A DNA stretch of 64,000 nt from Neorhizobium tomejilense (GTDB taxonomy: Bacteria; Pseudomonadota; Alphaproteobacteria; Rhizobiales; Rhizobiaceae): NCBI GenBank assembly GCA_002968845.1, contig PVBG01000003.1, forward strand, positions 248,001-312,000. The letters run 5' to 3'. The first letter of the stretch is position 1; every line of letters starts with the position of its first letter. This document shows, piece by piece, positions 44,245 through 54,126 of this stretch. The position numbers were made by a program, and so were the translations under genes. Under the pieces are notes generated by a model. That model was not told where the DNA came from. It made no database searches and was given only the letters and a program-made list of their open reading frames with translations.

Positions 44245-46082
44245 CGGAAGCCCCCAAGACGGAAGCCCCAATGACCGAGACACCTGTTCTTTCCGTCAGG
44301 AACCTGACGACATCCTTCCTCGTCGACGGCGAATGGAAAAGCGTCGTCCGCGACGTCTCCTTCGATGTGCATCCGGGCGAGACGGTCGCGATCGTCGGCG
44401 AAAGCGGCTCCGGCAAGAGCGTCACCTCGCTGTCGATCATGCGGCTGCTTGCGGCCAACACGAGCAAGATCGAGGGCAGCATCCTGCTCTCCGGCCGGGA
44501 TCTCCTGTCGATCTCCGAAAAGGAGATGCGGGGTGTGCGCGGCAACGACGCCTCGATGATTTTCCAGGAACCGATGACCTCGCTCAACCCGATCTTCACG
44601 ATCGGGCGGCAGATCTCGGAAGTGCTGACGCGCCACAAGGGACTGTCGAAATCGCAGGCGCGCGCCGAAACCGTGCGGCTGCTGGAAAAGGTCCGCATCC
44701 CGAACGCCGGCGCCCGGTTCGACGACTACCCGCACCAGTTCTCCGGCGGCATGCGCCAGCGTGTGATGATCGCCATGGCGTTGGCGTCGAAGCCGAGGTT
44801 GCTGATCGCCGACGAACCGACGACCGCGCTCGATGTCACCATCCAGGGACAGATCCTCGACCTGATCAAGGTACTGCAGGAAGAGGAGGGCATGTCGGTG
44901 CTCTTCATCACCCATGACATGGGTGTCGTCGCCGAGATCGCCGACCGCACCATCGTCATGTATCGCGGCGAGGCGGTCGAAAGCGGTCCGACCGAGGAGA
45001 TCTTCCATCGCGGCAAGCACCCGTATACGCGGGCGCTTCTCTCCGCCGTGCCGCGGCTCGGCTCGATGCAGGACCGCAAATGGCCGACCCGTTTCCCGGT
45101 CGTCGACATCATCACCGGCGAGACCGCCGAGCCCAAGGAAGTCGCCGGCACGGTCGATACCCGCAAGACCCCGGTACTGGCGGTGAAGAACCTCGTCACC
45201 CGCTTCGCCGTCCGTTCCGGCCTCTTTGCGACGCAGACGGGTTCCGTCCACGCGGTCGAGAACATTTCCTTCGATCTCTTCCAGGGCGAGACCTTGTCAC
45301 TGGTCGGTGAATCGGGCTGCGGCAAGTCGACGACCGGCCGCTCGATCATGCGGCTGATCGAGCCCACCAGCGGTGACGTGGCGCTCGACGGCTACGATGT
45401 CCTGCGCCTCGACCAGACGGGCCTGCGCGACATGCGCAAGACCATCCAGATGATCTTCCAGGATCCGTTCTCGTCGCTCAATCCGCGTATGACCGTCGGC
45501 GCCGCAATCTCCGAGCCCTTCGTCAAGCACAAGCTCGGCAACGCGAAGGACGCCAAGGAAAAGACAGCCGACCTGCTCCGCAAGGTCGGTCTCTCACCCG
45601 ATATGGCTGGCCGTTATCCGCACGAATTTTCCGGGGGCCAGCGCCAGCGCATCGCCATTGCCCGCGCCCTGTCGCTCGATCCGAAGGTGATCGTCGCCGA
45701 CGAAAGCGTCTCGGCGCTTGACGTGTCGATCAAGGCTCAGGTCTGCAACCTGCTCCTCGACCTGCAGCAGAGCCTCAACCTCGCCTTCCTGTTCATCAGC
45801 CACGACATGGCGGTCGTCGAGCGGGTCAGCCACCGGGTGGCGGTCATGTATCTCGGCGAGATCGTCGAGATCGGCCCGCGCGCCGCGGTCTTCGACAATC
45901 CGCAGCATCCTTATACGAAAAAGCTGATGGCAGCCGTTCCGGTGCCGGACCCGGCCCGCCGCGGCATCCGCCGGGGCATTTCCAACGACGAGTTGAAGAG
46001 CCCGGTTCGTCCGATGGGTTTCCAGCCGCCGGCGCGCCAGTACCGCGAGGTTTCCGAAGGCCATCTGGTGCAGGTGGCATGA
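44241..46082 (+). CDS. fused double ATPase of a peptide ABC importer (DppD-DppF type)
   Basis: A 613-residue protein with two complete ATPase domains, normally two separate chains. Domain 1 has Walker A GESGSGKS (about residue 53), signature [15 protein letters not shown] and Walker [12 protein letters not shown]. Domain 2 has Walker [10 protein letters not shown] (about residue 354), signature [15 protein letters not shown] and Walker [13 protein letters not shown] linker of about 50 residues separates them. It powers the upstream permease pair. Such fusions are known in rhizobial gsiA-like systems. Confidence 0.94.
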   Translation: MTEAPKTEAPMTETPVLSVRNLTTSFLVDGEWKSVVRDVSFDVHPGETVAIVGESGSGKSVTSLSIMRLLAANTSKIEGSILLSGRDLLSISEKEMRGVRGNDASMIFQEPMTSLNPIFTIGRQISEVLTRHKGLSKSQARAETVRLLEKVRIPNAGARFDDYPHQFSGGMRQRVMIAMALASKPRLLIADEPTTALDVTIQGQILDLIKVLQEEEGMSVLFITHDMGVVAEIADRTIVMYRGEAVESGPTEEIFHRGKHPYTRALLSAVPRLGSMQDRKWPTRFPVVDIITGETAEPKEVAGTVDTRKTPVLAVKNLVTRFAVRSGLFATQTGSVHAVENISFDLFQGETLSLVGESGCGKSTTGRSIMRLIEPTSGDVALDGYDVLRLDQTGLRDMRKTIQMIFQDPFSSLNPRMTVGAAISEPFVKHKLGNAKDAKEKTADLLRKVGLSPDMAGRYPHEFSGGQRQRIAIARALSLDPKVIVADESVSALDVSIKAQVCNLLLDLQQSLNLAFLFISHDMAVVERVSHRVAVMYLGEIVEIGPRAAVFDNPQHPYTKKLMAAVPVPDPARRGIRRGISNDELKSPVRPMGFQPPARQYREVSEGHLVQVA

Positions 46083-46092
46083 GGGCCGGCGC

Positions 46093-46932
46093 TCAGGCGG
46101 CTGCCCTGCGGCTCTCGACGAGCGCCCTGATCCGTTCGGCATCGTCCGCGGTGACCGGATTGAAGATGACGAGGCCGAGGTCCGGTCGGCCGTCAACGGC
46201 GAAGGACGAATATTCGAGCATGAGATCGCCAGCCGTCTCGTGACGGAAGTGCTTGAGGCCCTCGCCGTAGCTCTGGATATCGTAGTCCCGCCAGATGGCT
46301 TGGAACTCGGCGCTTGCGTCGCCGAGTTCGCCGACCAGTGCCTGCACCACCTCTAACGCGCCGATGCGGGCCGCTTCCGCACGGAAGGCGGCGACGGCAG
46401 AACGCGCGTCACGCTCCCAGTTGACCATATGCCCGCGGACGCGGTCGTTGAGGAAGATCAGCTTCAGAATGTTGCGTTCTTCCGGCGGCAGGGCGGCATA
46501 GTCGGTCATCACCACCGCTGCCGCGTCGTTCCAGGCGACGACGTCCCAGAGCGGCGTGCGCACGACGGCTGGGCTGTAGACCAGCGAATCGAGCACGCGC
46601 TGAAGCTGCGGAGTGACAGGCTCGAAAGAACGGAAGCGCATTTCCGGCGGCCGGTGCTGCGCTAGCAGGAAAAGGTGCTCGCGCTCGGCATCGTTCAGCG
46701 ACAGGGCCCTGGCGAGCCGGTCGAGCACATCCGCAGAAGGCGCGCCGCCGCGGCCCTGTTCGAGCCAGGTGTACCAGGTGGCGCTGACATTGGCGCGCTG
46801 TGCCACTTCTTCGCGCCGAAGGCCGGGCGTGCGCCGGCGTGTCGAGGGTATTCCGAAGGCGGCCGGGTTCAATTTGGCCCGGCGGTCCTTCAGATAGTTT
46901 CCGAGAAGGTTTTCGTCCTCAATCGTCGACAT
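46093..46932 (-). CDS. XRE-family regulator with MmyB-like domain
   Basis: A 279-residue transcription factor. The N-terminal helix-turn-helix is at about residues 10-80 (GLRREEVAQRANVSATWYTW, LEQGRGGAPSADVLDRLARA). The C-terminal MmyB-like ligand-binding domain follows (about 100-270, ending VIFNPVTADDAERIRALV). MmyB-type regulators bind fatty-acid-like ligands in other genera. It is divergent from the 47031 dehydrogenase gene, its likely target. Confidence 0.92.
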   Translation of the reverse strand: MSTIEDENLLGNYLKDRRAKLNPAAFGIPSTRRRTPGLRREEVAQRANVSATWYTWLEQGRGGAPSADVLDRLARALSLNDAEREHLFLLAQHRPPEMRFRSFEPVTPQLQRVLDSLVYSPAVVRTPLWDVVAWNDAAAVVMTDYAALPPEERNILKLIFLNDRVRGHMVNWERDARSAVAAFRAEAARIGALEVVQALVGELGDASAEFQAIWRDYDIQSYGEGLKHFRHETAGDLMLEYSSFAVDGRPDLGLVIFNPVTADDAERIRALVESRRAAA

Positions 46933-46951
46933 GCTCAGCCTGTTAGTACCT

Positions 46952-46961
46952 ATACCGGTAT
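46952..46961. promoter_or_regulatory. candidate operator for the MmyB-type regulator
   Basis: A perfect 10-base palindrome ATACCGGTAT lies in the divergent promoter region, about 20 bases from the regulator start and 70 bases from the dehydrogenase start. Binding by the adjacent regulator is inferred from position. Confidence 0.45.
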
Positions 46962-47030
46962 GTCGTCACGGCTTTTTCGCCATCCGTAAAACCCTATCAC
47001 AGCCTCGTCAGACAACTGAAGAGGACTATC

Positions 47031-47918
47031 ATGCGTGTTTTTGTAACGGGCGCGACCGGGTTCGTCGGCTCCGCCGTCGTCAAGGAACTGATCGAGGCAG
47101 GCCATCAGGTCCTGGGCCTTGCGCGCTCGGATGCTTCTGCCGCCGCACTGACGGCTGCAGGCGGCGAGGTCCATCGCGGCACCTTGGAGGATCTGGAAAG
47201 CCTGAAGGCTGGAGTCGGCGCCTGCGATGCCGTCATCCACACCGGCTTCATCCACGACTTTTCGAAATTCAGGGAGAGTTGCGAGATCGACCGGCGCGCC
47301 ATCGAAGCGCTCGGCGATGCACTCGCCGGCACCGATCGGCCGCTGATCGTCACCTCCGGCACCGGCCTGCTCTCGCCGGGCCGGTTGGCGACCGAAGAGA
47401 CGCCGCCCGCCTACGGCTCCCCGGTTCCGCGCGTCTCGGAACAGACGGCATTCTCGGTGACCTCGGGTCCGCGCGTGTCGGTCGTCCGGCTTCCGCCTTC
47501 GGTGCATGGCGACGGCGACCACGGCTTCGTCCCGATCCTCATCGACACGGCCCGTCGGAAAGGCGTCTCGGCCTATGTCGGCGATGGAACCAACCAGTGG
47601 CCCGCAGTGCATCGGTTCGATGCCGCCCGGCTGTACAGGCTCGTGCTGGAGAAGGGCGTTGCGGGCGCGCGGTATCATGCGGTCGCCGATGAGGGTATTC
47701 CGTTCCGCGAGATAGCCGGCGTGATCGGAAAGCGGCTGAACCTGCCTGTGGTCGCAAAAACGCATGACGCGGCGGCCGAGCATTTCGGGTGGTTCGCGCA
47801 TTTCGTGGGAATCGACAACCGGGCTTCGAGCGCCTGGACCCGGGAACAGCTGGGCTGGCAACCTGCCCGACCGGGATTGATCGCGGATCTGGACCGGGAG
47901 GCCTATTTCGCTGCCTGA
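47031..47918 (+). CDS. NAD(P)-dependent epimerase/dehydratase (extended/atypical SDR)
   Basis: A 295-residue Rossmann-fold protein. The N-terminus [20 protein letters not shown] carries the glycine-rich NAD(P) motif; the atypical-SDR segment PRVSEQTA appears near residue 138. The usual YxxxK catalytic pair is not in the normal place. MmyB-regulated dehydrogenases of this type are common in proteobacteria. GAGGAC precedes the ATG. Substrate unknown. Confidence 0.9.
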   Translation: MRVFVTGATGFVGSAVVKELIEAGHQVLGLARSDASAAALTAAGGEVHRGTLEDLESLKAGVGACDAVIHTGFIHDFSKFRESCEIDRRAIEALGDALAGTDRPLIVTSGTGLLSPGRLATEETPPAYGSPVPRVSEQTAFSVTSGPRVSVVRLPPSVHGDGDHGFVPILIDTARRKGVSAYVGDGTNQWPAVHRFDAARLYRLVLEKGVAGARYHAVADEGIPFREIAGVIGKRLNLPVVAKTHDAAAEHFGWFAHFVGIDNRASSAWTREQLGWQPARPGLIADLDREAYFAA

Positions 47919-47930
47919 GGCAGCGAAAAC

Positions 47931-48734
47931 TCAGATCAGCCTCAACCCCTTCAGGCTGACATGCCCGTCCTTGCCGATGATGATGTGGTCGTGCACCGTG
48001 ATGCCGAGAGGTTTTGCGGTGTCGACGATCGTCTTCGTCATGTCGATATCGGCGCGCGACGGGGTCGGATCGCCGCTCGGATGGTTGTGGACGAGGATGA
48101 TCGCGGTCGCCGACAGTTCGAGCGCCCGGCGCACGACTTCGCGCGGATAGACAGGCGTATGGTCGACGGTACCGTGGCCCTGCACCTCGTCGGCGATCAG
48201 CGCATTCCGCTTGTCGAGGAACAGGATGCGGAACTGTTCGCGTGGCTCGTAGGCCATGATCGCATGGCAATAATCGATGACCGAAGACCAGGAGGACAGG
48301 ACCTGCTTGCCGCGCAGCTCGCTTTTCAGCATCCGATGACCGACGGTCGCGACGAGCTTCAGGTCGAGCGCCACCGCCTCGCCGACGCCCTTGACCTCCT
48401 GCAGCAATCCGAGTGGCGCCCCCATGACTCCGGCAAGCGTTCCGAACCGGGCGATCAGCGCCTTGGCAAGCGGTTTCGTATCGCGGCGCGGGATCGACCG
48501 GAACAGCAGGAGTTCGAGGATTTCATAATCGGCAAGTCCGGTATCGCCATGTTCGCGATACTTGGTTTTGAGGCGCTCGCGGTGCCCGTGGTAATGCGCC
48601 CCCGGCTCTTCGTCGTCCATCGAGGCTGGTTTCTTGATGGCTTTCGGCTTGGTCAGCTGTTCGGCGAAGAAGCCGCGCTCATCCTCGATGAAGGACGGCT
48701 GTTCGTCCGGCGGAGGAGCGGAGCGGCTGGCCAT
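47931..48734 (-). CDS. radC: RadC family protein (JAB domain)
   Basis: A 267-residue RadC (DUF2466) protein. An N-terminal helix-hairpin-helix-like region contains [20 protein letters not shown]. The C-terminal JAB/MPN metalloprotease-like domain has the zinc motif [19 protein letters not shown]. Despite its name, a role in DNA repair is not established. It begins close to map upstream (four bases between map stop and radC start), suggesting co-transcription. Confidence 0.93.
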   Translation of the reverse strand: MASRSAPPPDEQPSFIEDERGFFAEQLTKPKAIKKPASMDDEEPGAHYHGHRERLKTKYREHGDTGLADYEILELLLFRSIPRRDTKPLAKALIARFGTLAGVMGAPLGLLQEVKGVGEAVALDLKLVATVGHRMLKSELRGKQVLSSWSSVIDYCHAIMAYEPREQFRILFLDKRNALIADEVQGHGTVDHTPVYPREVVRRALELSATAIILVHNHPSGDPTPSRADIDMTKTIVDTAKPLGITVHDHIIIGKDGHVSLKGLRLI

Positions 48735-48737
48735 CCC

Positions 48738-49574
48738 TTACCTCGAAAGCGGTGGCAGGCCGGGTCGGTCGAAACCTCCGGGCGACAAGGTGAATATCTC
48801 GCAGCCGGTGGCGGTGACGCCGATCGCATGTTCGTATTGCGCTGACAGCGACCGGTCGCGGGTCACCGCGGTCCAGCCGTCGGAAAGCACCTTCACATGC
48901 GGCTTGCCGAGATTGATCATCGGCTCGATGGTGAAGATCATGCCTTCCTTCATCTCCGGACCCTCGTCGGCGCGGCCGTAATGGAGGATGTTCGGGGAGT
49001 CGTGGAAAAGCCGGCCGACCCCATGGCCGCAGAAATCGCGCACCACCGAGCAGCGTTCCGCTTCCGCATAAGTCTGGATCGCCTCGCCGATCGCACCGGT
49101 GCGGGCGCCGGGACGCACGGCCTCGATGCCGCGCATCAGGCATTCGTAGGTGACTTCGAGCAGGCGTTCGGAGGCGCGCTTGATTTGGCCGACAGGATAC
49201 ATGCGGCTGGAATCCCCGTGCCATCCGTCGAGGATATAGGTGACGTCGATATTGACGATGTCCCCTTCGCGCAACGGTTTGTCATCAGGGATGCCGTGGC
49301 AGACGACGTGATTGATGGAGGTGCAGGAGGATTTTGTGTATCCGCGATAGTTCAGCGTCGCCGGCAGCGCCCCGTGGTCCATGCCGAACTCGAAGACGAA
49401 GCGGTCTATCGCGTTGGTGGTGACGCCGGGCTGCACGATCGTTGCAAGCTCGTCGAGGCAGCGCGCGGTCAGCAGGCAGGCCTTGCGCATGCCGGCAAAG
49501 TCCTCCGCACCATAGAGGCGGATCGCACCCGTATTCTTCAGGGGGGCGGAAACCGCCTCGATATAGTTCACCAT
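48738..49574 (-). CDS. map: methionine aminopeptidase, type I
   Basis: A 278-residue MetAP removing N-terminal methionine. Metal ligands are visible in NIDVTYILDG, HGDSSRMYPVG, DFCGHGVGRLFH, FTIEPMINLG and SAQYEHAIGV. The substrate-contact histidine lies in HVVCHGIPDDKPL. Length is normal for the bacterial type with a short N-terminal extension. It is followed closely by radC and preceded by sfsA. Confidence 0.96.
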   Translation of the reverse strand: MVNYIEAVSAPLKNTGAIRLYGAEDFAGMRKACLLTARCLDELATIVQPGVTTNAIDRFVFEFGMDHGALPATLNYRGYTKSSCTSINHVVCHGIPDDKPLREGDIVNIDVTYILDGWHGDSSRMYPVGQIKRASERLLEVTYECLMRGIEAVRPGARTGAIGEAIQTYAEAERCSVVRDFCGHGVGRLFHDSPNILHYGRADEGPEMKEGMIFTIEPMINLGKPHVKVLSDGWTAVTRDRSLSAQYEHAIGVTATGCEIFTLSPGGFDRPGLPPLSR

Positions 49575-49599
49575 GGTTCTTCTCTCGCAATCTCTCCGT

Positions 49600-50319
49600 T
49601 CATAAAGCAGCCAGGCCCGGTTCGTCCATGGCGATCAGCCCCGCAGGCGTTATTTCCTCCGGCGAAACACGGCAATGCACTGCATAGGCCTCGACGCCGC
49701 GTGACTTGGCGCGCTCGAAGGCGAGCGCATAGAATGGATCGAGGTCTCCGCAGATACGGAAGCGCGAGCAGTCGTGCCGCTGGATGAGGTAGATCATCAC
49801 CGCCCGGTGACCGATGTCCGCCATGTCGCCCAACTCTTCCAGATGTTTGGCGCCGCGTTTGGTGACGGTATCGGGAAATTCCGCCAGCCCCCGCTCACGG
49901 CAGAAATGGACGTTCTTGACCTCCACATACGCATTTGGAAGGCCGTCGCCGATCAGCAGGAAGTCGATGCGCGAATTGCGGCCGTAGCGCTGTTCGCGCA
50001 GGATCGTCTGGTAGCCGGCAAGGCTCGGGATCAGCCCTGTACGGATAGCCTCTTCCGTCAGCCGGTTCGGCAGGCCGGTATTGATGCCGACGCGCTCGCC
50101 GTCCACCTCGACCATCTCGAACATGTGCCGGTATTTGCGGGTGGGGCTGTCATGCAGCGACACCCAGATCTTCGAGCCCGGTGTCGTCAGCCCTCGCATC
50201 GAACCGGTGTTGGGGCAGGAGCCGGTAAACGGCGTGCCGTCCTCCAGCACGGCGTCGAACAGGAAACGCTTGTAGCGTTGCAGGAGGGTCGCAGGCACCA
50301 GCGGCGGATCGAAACGCAT
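49600..50319 (-). CDS. sfsA: sugar fermentation stimulation protein homologue SfsA
   Basis: A 239-residue SfsA protein. The N-terminal OB-like part has RYKRFLFDAVLEDGTPFTGS and CPNTGSMRGL; the C-terminal nuclease-like part has SRIDFLLIGDGLPNAYVEVK and FPDTVTKRGAKHLEEL, with the conserved Asp/Glu-x-Lys. A nucleic-acid role is suspected for the family but not proven. It sits between phaC and map, all on the minus strand. Confidence 0.94.
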   Translation of the reverse strand: MRFDPPLVPATLLQRYKRFLFDAVLEDGTPFTGSCPNTGSMRGLTTPGSKIWVSLHDSPTRKYRHMFEMVEVDGERVGINTGLPNRLTEEAIRTGLIPSLAGYQTILREQRYGRNSRIDFLLIGDGLPNAYVEVKNVHFCRERGLAEFPDTVTKRGAKHLEELGDMADIGHRAVMIYLIQRHDCSRFRICGDLDPFYALAFERAKSRGVEAYAVHCRVSPEEITPAGLIAMDEPGLAAL

Positions 50320-50331
50320 CTGTGATAAGGA

Positions 50332-52179
50332 TCAGACGCGCTCGAGCACGTAGGTGCCGGGCGCATCGGCAATCGCATTGAGCGCCTTGCCGCCGGGCTT
50401 GCGGGCCGGCACGCGCTCGTCGTCCTTTGCCTCGGCCCATGCATGCCAGTGCGGCCACCAGGATCCCTTGTTTTCCCCGGCATCCGTCAGCCAGTCTTCG
50501 TACTGGCCTTCGGCCTTGCCGCCTGTCCAGTACTGGTACTTCTGCTTGTCGGGCGGATTGACGACGCCGGCGATGTGCCCCGAACCGGTCAGCACGAAAT
50601 CCACGGGACCGCCGAACAGCGAGGAGCCGAGAAAGACTGATTTTGGCGGCGCGATATGGTCCTCCCGGGTGGCGAGATTGTAGACCGGGATCTTGATGTC
50701 CTTCAGCGAGATCGTCTTTCCCGCGAGCTTCATTTCGCCCTTGCTCAGATTGTTGTCGAGATAGCAGTTGCGCAGGTAATAGGCGTGGTTGGCGGCCGCC
50801 ATGCGCGTGCTGTCGGAATTCCAGTAGAGCAGGTCGAAGGGCATCGGCTCCTGGCCCTTCAGGTAGTTGCTGACCACATAGGGCCAGATCAGTTCCGAGG
50901 CGCGCAGCATGTTGAAGGCGGTGGCCATCTTTGACCCGTCGAGATAGCCGATCGTGTTCATATGCTTTTCGATCGCGGCGATCTGTTCTTCGTCGACGAA
51001 GACCTTGAGATCGCCCGCATGGGTGAAATCCACCTGGGTGGTGAGGAAGGTCGCTGACGCGATGCGGCTGTTCTTCTTCTGCGCGTGATAGGCAAGCGTC
51101 GCGGCAAGCAGCGTTCCGCCGACGCAATAACCGATCGCGTTGACCTGTTTTTCGCCGGTAGCCTTCTCGACCGTGGTCAGCGCGAAGTCGATCCCCTCGC
51201 GCATGTAGGATTCCCAGTCTTTTTTCGCGTGGCGTTCATCCGGATTGACCCAGGAGATCACGAAGACCGTATGGCCCTGGTCGACGCACCACTTGATGAA
51301 GCTTTTCTGCGGGTTGAGGTCGAGAATGTAGAACTTGTTGATCCACGGCGGGCAGATGAGGAGAGGGCGCTTCAGCACGGTTTCCGTCGAGGGTTCGTAC
51401 TGGATGACTTCGCAGACCTCGCTCTGGGCGATCACCTTGCCCGGCGTCAGCGCCATATTGCGGCCGATCGCGAACTTGGTCGCGTCGGTGTGGCGCAGCC
51501 TCAGGTCGCCGCGCCCGGCGGCGATATCCTCAGCGAACATCTTCATGCCGGCCACCAGGTTGGCGCCATTGCTGGCGACCGTCTCGCGATACACCTCCGG
51601 ATTGGTGAGAGCGAAATTGGCCGGTGAAAGGGCTGCCGTCACCTGCTTCACGTAGAAGGCGGCCTTGTGCCGGGTGTGCTCGTCGAGCCCTTCGGCTTCG
51701 TTGACCAGTTTGTCGGCCCAGGAGGCGGTGACGAGGTAGAGCTGCCGGAGGAGGGCGAAGAACGGGTTCTTTGCCCAGTCGTCGTCGGCAAAACGCTTGT
51801 CCTTCGGCAAGGTGTCCGCCGCGGGCTCGACCGGCTGGCCGGTGAATTGCCCGAGCGTCCGCGTCCAGATGCCGATATAGCTGGAAAACAGCAGGGTCTG
51901 GGCTTCGAGCGTCCGCTTCGGATCCGAAATCCAGTATTCGGTAACCTTGGAAAGGGTCTTCACGAGGTCGGTCATCGGGTCTGCGACCGAATCGCCGATC
52001 TCGCCGCGTTCGCGCGGGCCGAGCCATTCCGATGCCGCTTTGCCGAGGTTTTCGAGCGCCCGCGCGAAGTTCATGGCGAGCGCCTGCGGGTCCTTGACCA
52101 CATAGGCCTCGACCGATTTGGGGTCGAATCCCGGAAATTCCTGTCCGGTCTGCCCTTTATCGTCGGTCTTTTCCGCCAC
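50332..52179 (-). CDS. phaC: class I poly(3-hydroxyalkanoate) synthase PhaC
   Basis: A 615-residue polymerase making polyhydroxybutyrate from 3-hydroxybutyryl-CoA on granule surfaces. The lipase-like box with nucleophilic Cys is [10 protein letters not shown]. The catalytic Asp lies in ATREDHIAP and the His in [12 protein letters not shown]. The N-terminal class I domain covers about residues 1-200. The GTG at 52179 is preferred because GGGGAGG lies just upstream; the frame extends to 52194 without a better signal. Confidence 0.95.
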   Translation of the reverse strand: MAEKTDDKGQTGQEFPGFDPKSVEAYVVKDPQALAMNFARALENLGKAASEWLGPRERGEIGDSVADPMTDLVKTLSKVTEYWISDPKRTLEAQTLLFSSYIGIWTRTLGQFTGQPVEPAADTLPKDKRFADDDWAKNPFFALLRQLYLVTASWADKLVNEAEGLDEHTRHKAAFYVKQVTAALSPANFALTNPEVYRETVASNGANLVAGMKMFAEDIAAGRGDLRLRHTDATKFAIGRNMALTPGKVIAQSEVCEVIQYEPSTETVLKRPLLICPPWINKFYILDLNPQKSFIKWCVDQGHTVFVISWVNPDERHAKKDWESYMREGIDFALTTVEKATGEKQVNAIGYCVGGTLLAATLAYHAQKKNSRIASATFLTTQVDFTHAGDLKVFVDEEQIAAIEKHMNTIGYLDGSKMATAFNMLRASELIWPYVVSNYLKGQEPMPFDLLYWNSDSTRMAAANHAYYLRNCYLDNNLSKGEMKLAGKTISLKDIKIPVYNLATREDHIAPPKSVFLGSSLFGGPVDFVLTGSGHIAGVVNPPDKQKYQYWTGGKAEGQYEDWLTDAGENKGSWWPHWHAWAEAKDDERVPARKPGGKALNAIADAPGTYVLERV

Positions 52180-52301
52180 GTGCGGCCTCCCCACAGTTTG
52201 TTAGTTGTTTTCGTTTGTACATTGTGCCTGAAAGCGAATACAAGTGCCAGCGATCGGCGCCTTCAGGTGCATTGGCCGATGACGGAAACTGGGTTACGGA
52301 A

Positions 52302-52703
52302 ATGGAAAAACTGAGGCATCGGATCGGCAGCTTACCGCTTTTCATCGGTCTTGGCGCGCTCTCTCTGCTGGCCGGCTGCAACAGCAACACGTTTGCTCTG
52401 GATGACGGTATTCCGAACACCGCACCGCCGGCCGTGGTCGTCCAGACCAAGACCGCGCCGCCGCCAGGCCCTGTCACCAGGCAGAACACCGGCGTCTATC
52501 CGACCTTCGATCCGACGCTGCGCGCTGCGGCCGAGCAGATCGAGGACGAGGATTACAACAAGACCGAGCCGCGCCTTGCGTCGCTCGCCCGCCTGCGCAG
52601 GTCGGGCTCGATCTCGGAAGCCGAATATCAGCGCCGGGTCGCCGAATACCGCAAGCTCGCCGCCGAGCATGGCAAGGACGCATTGGCCAATATCTCCAGG
52701 TAG
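52302..52703 (+). CDS. small lipoprotein of unknown function
   Basis: A 133-residue protein with a lipoprotein signal (IGLGALSLLAGCNSNTF, Cys near residue 25). After a Pro/Thr-rich stretch there is a helical region (ADDxxxx absent; EQIEDEDYNKTEPRLASLAR and ISEAEYQRRVAEYRKLAAEH). The ATG at 52302 with ACGGA upstream is chosen; longer frames begin before the signal. It is divergent from phaC. No family name recognised; a DUF1549/SHOCT-like end is possible. Confidence 0.72.
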   Translation: MEKLRHRIGSLPLFIGLGALSLLAGCNSNTFALDDGIPNTAPPAVVVQTKTAPPPGPVTRQNTGVYPTFDPTLRAAAEQIEDEDYNKTEPRLASLARLRRSGSISEAEYQRRVAEYRKLAAEHGKDALANISR

Positions 52704-52848
52704 TCCAGGCAAACCAAGTCATCCGGGCAACTCGATATCGGCAAATAGCACTTGCCTTTCGGCGCTTTTGGTCGCAAAGCAAAAAATCGCCAATCATGCG
52801 ACACCGGCGCGTCGCGTCTGACGCTGCGCGCCCTCCACGGGGAGAAAG

Positions 52849-54066
52849 ATGGAAGAGTTTCATAAAGTCCGACGCCTGCCGCCATACGTCTTCGAACAGG
52901 TCAACCGTTTGAAGGCCAGCGCGCGAGCGGGTGGCGCGGACATTATCGATCTCGGCATGGGCAATCCCGACCTTCCGACCCCGAAGGCGATCGTCGACAA
53001 GCTGTGCGAAGTGGTCCAGGACCCGCGCACCCATCGTTATTCGTCGTCCAAGGGCATTCCCGGCCTGCGCCGCGCCCAGGCTGCCTATTATGCCCGCCGT
53101 TTCGGCGTGAAGCTCAACCCGGATACCCAGGTCGTCGCGACGCTCGGCTCCAAGGAAGGCTTCGCCAACATGGCGCAGGCGATCACCGCGCCCGGCGACG
53201 TTATCCTCTGCCCGAACCCAACCTATCCGATCCATGCCTTCGGCTTCCTGATGGCCGGCGGCGTGATCCGCTCCATGTCGGTCGAGCCTGACGACAGCTT
53301 CTTCCCGCCGCTCGAACGCGCGGTGAAGCATTCGATCCCAAAACCCTTGGCGCTGATCCTCAACTATCCGTCCAACCCGACGGCGCATGTCGCCTCGCTG
53401 GATTTCTACAAGGAAGTCGTGAGCTTCGCCAAGAAGCACGACATCATCGTGCTGTCGGACCTTGCCTATTCGGAAATCTATTTCGACGGCGAACCGCCAC
53501 CGTCCGTGCTGCAGGTACCCGGTGCGATGGATATCGCCGTCGAGTTCACCTCGATGTCGAAGACCTTCTCCATGCCCGGCTGGCGCATTGGCTTTGCGGT
53601 CGGCAACGAACGGCTGATCTCGGCGCTGACCCGCGTCAAGTCGTACCTCGATTACGGCGCCTTCACGCCGATCCAGGTTGCCGCGACCCATGCCCTCAAC
53701 GGCGACGGTTCCGACATCGCCGAAGTCCGCAACGTCTACAAGCGCCGCCGCGACGTGATGGTCGACTCCTTCGGCAAGGCCGGTTTCGAAGTGCCGCCGC
53801 CGGCAGCCACCATGTTCGCCTGGGCAAAGATCCCGGAAAAGTTCCGCCACCTCGGCAGCCTCGAATTCTCGAAGCTCCTGGTCGAAAAGGCGGATGTCGC
53901 GGTCGCGCCGGGCATCGGTTTCGGCGAGATGGGCGACGACTATGTTCGTCTGGCGCTGGTCGAGAACGAGCACCGCATCCGTCAGGCGGCCCGCAACATC
54001 AAGAAGTTCCTGTCGACGGCCGACGAGACGATGCACAACGTCATCTCGCTCAACACGCGCCGCTGA
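52849..54066 (+). CDS. alaC: class I/II aminotransferase, AlaC-like
   Basis: A 405-residue pyridoxal-phosphate aminotransferase. The catalytic lysine is in SMSKTFSMPGWRIGF (Lys about residue 237). Segments DIIDLGMGNPDLPTPKAIVD, VATLGSKEGFANM and RVKSYLDYGAFTPIQVAATH closely follow E. coli AlaC (glutamate-pyruvate). In rhizobia this gene precedes hom, so a link to aspartate-family synthesis is also possible. GGGGAGAAAG precedes the ATG. Confidence 0.88.
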   Translation: MEEFHKVRRLPPYVFEQVNRLKASARAGGADIIDLGMGNPDLPTPKAIVDKLCEVVQDPRTHRYSSSKGIPGLRRAQAAYYARRFGVKLNPDTQVVATLGSKEGFANMAQAITAPGDVILCPNPTYPIHAFGFLMAGGVIRSMSVEPDDSFFPPLERAVKHSIPKPLALILNYPSNPTAHVASLDFYKEVVSFAKKHDIIVLSDLAYSEIYFDGEPPPSVLQVPGAMDIAVEFTSMSKTFSMPGWRIGFAVGNERLISALTRVKSYLDYGAFTPIQVAATHALNGDGSDIAEVRNVYKRRRDVMVDSFGKAGFEVPPPAATMFAWAKIPEKFRHLGSLEFSKLLVEKADVAVAPGIGFGEMGDDYVRLALVENEHRIRQAARNIKKFLSTADETMHNVISLNTRR

Positions 54067-54126
54067 TCGAAACAGCATTTCCGGCGGCCCTGACGGGCCG
54101 CCTCCCAGGCAATCAGGAAGAATAGC

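Noticed and set aside
49676..49684. Another exact TGCACTGCA motif
   Set aside because: It is inside sfsA coding sequence, far from a promoter, and shows that the core alone can occur by chance.
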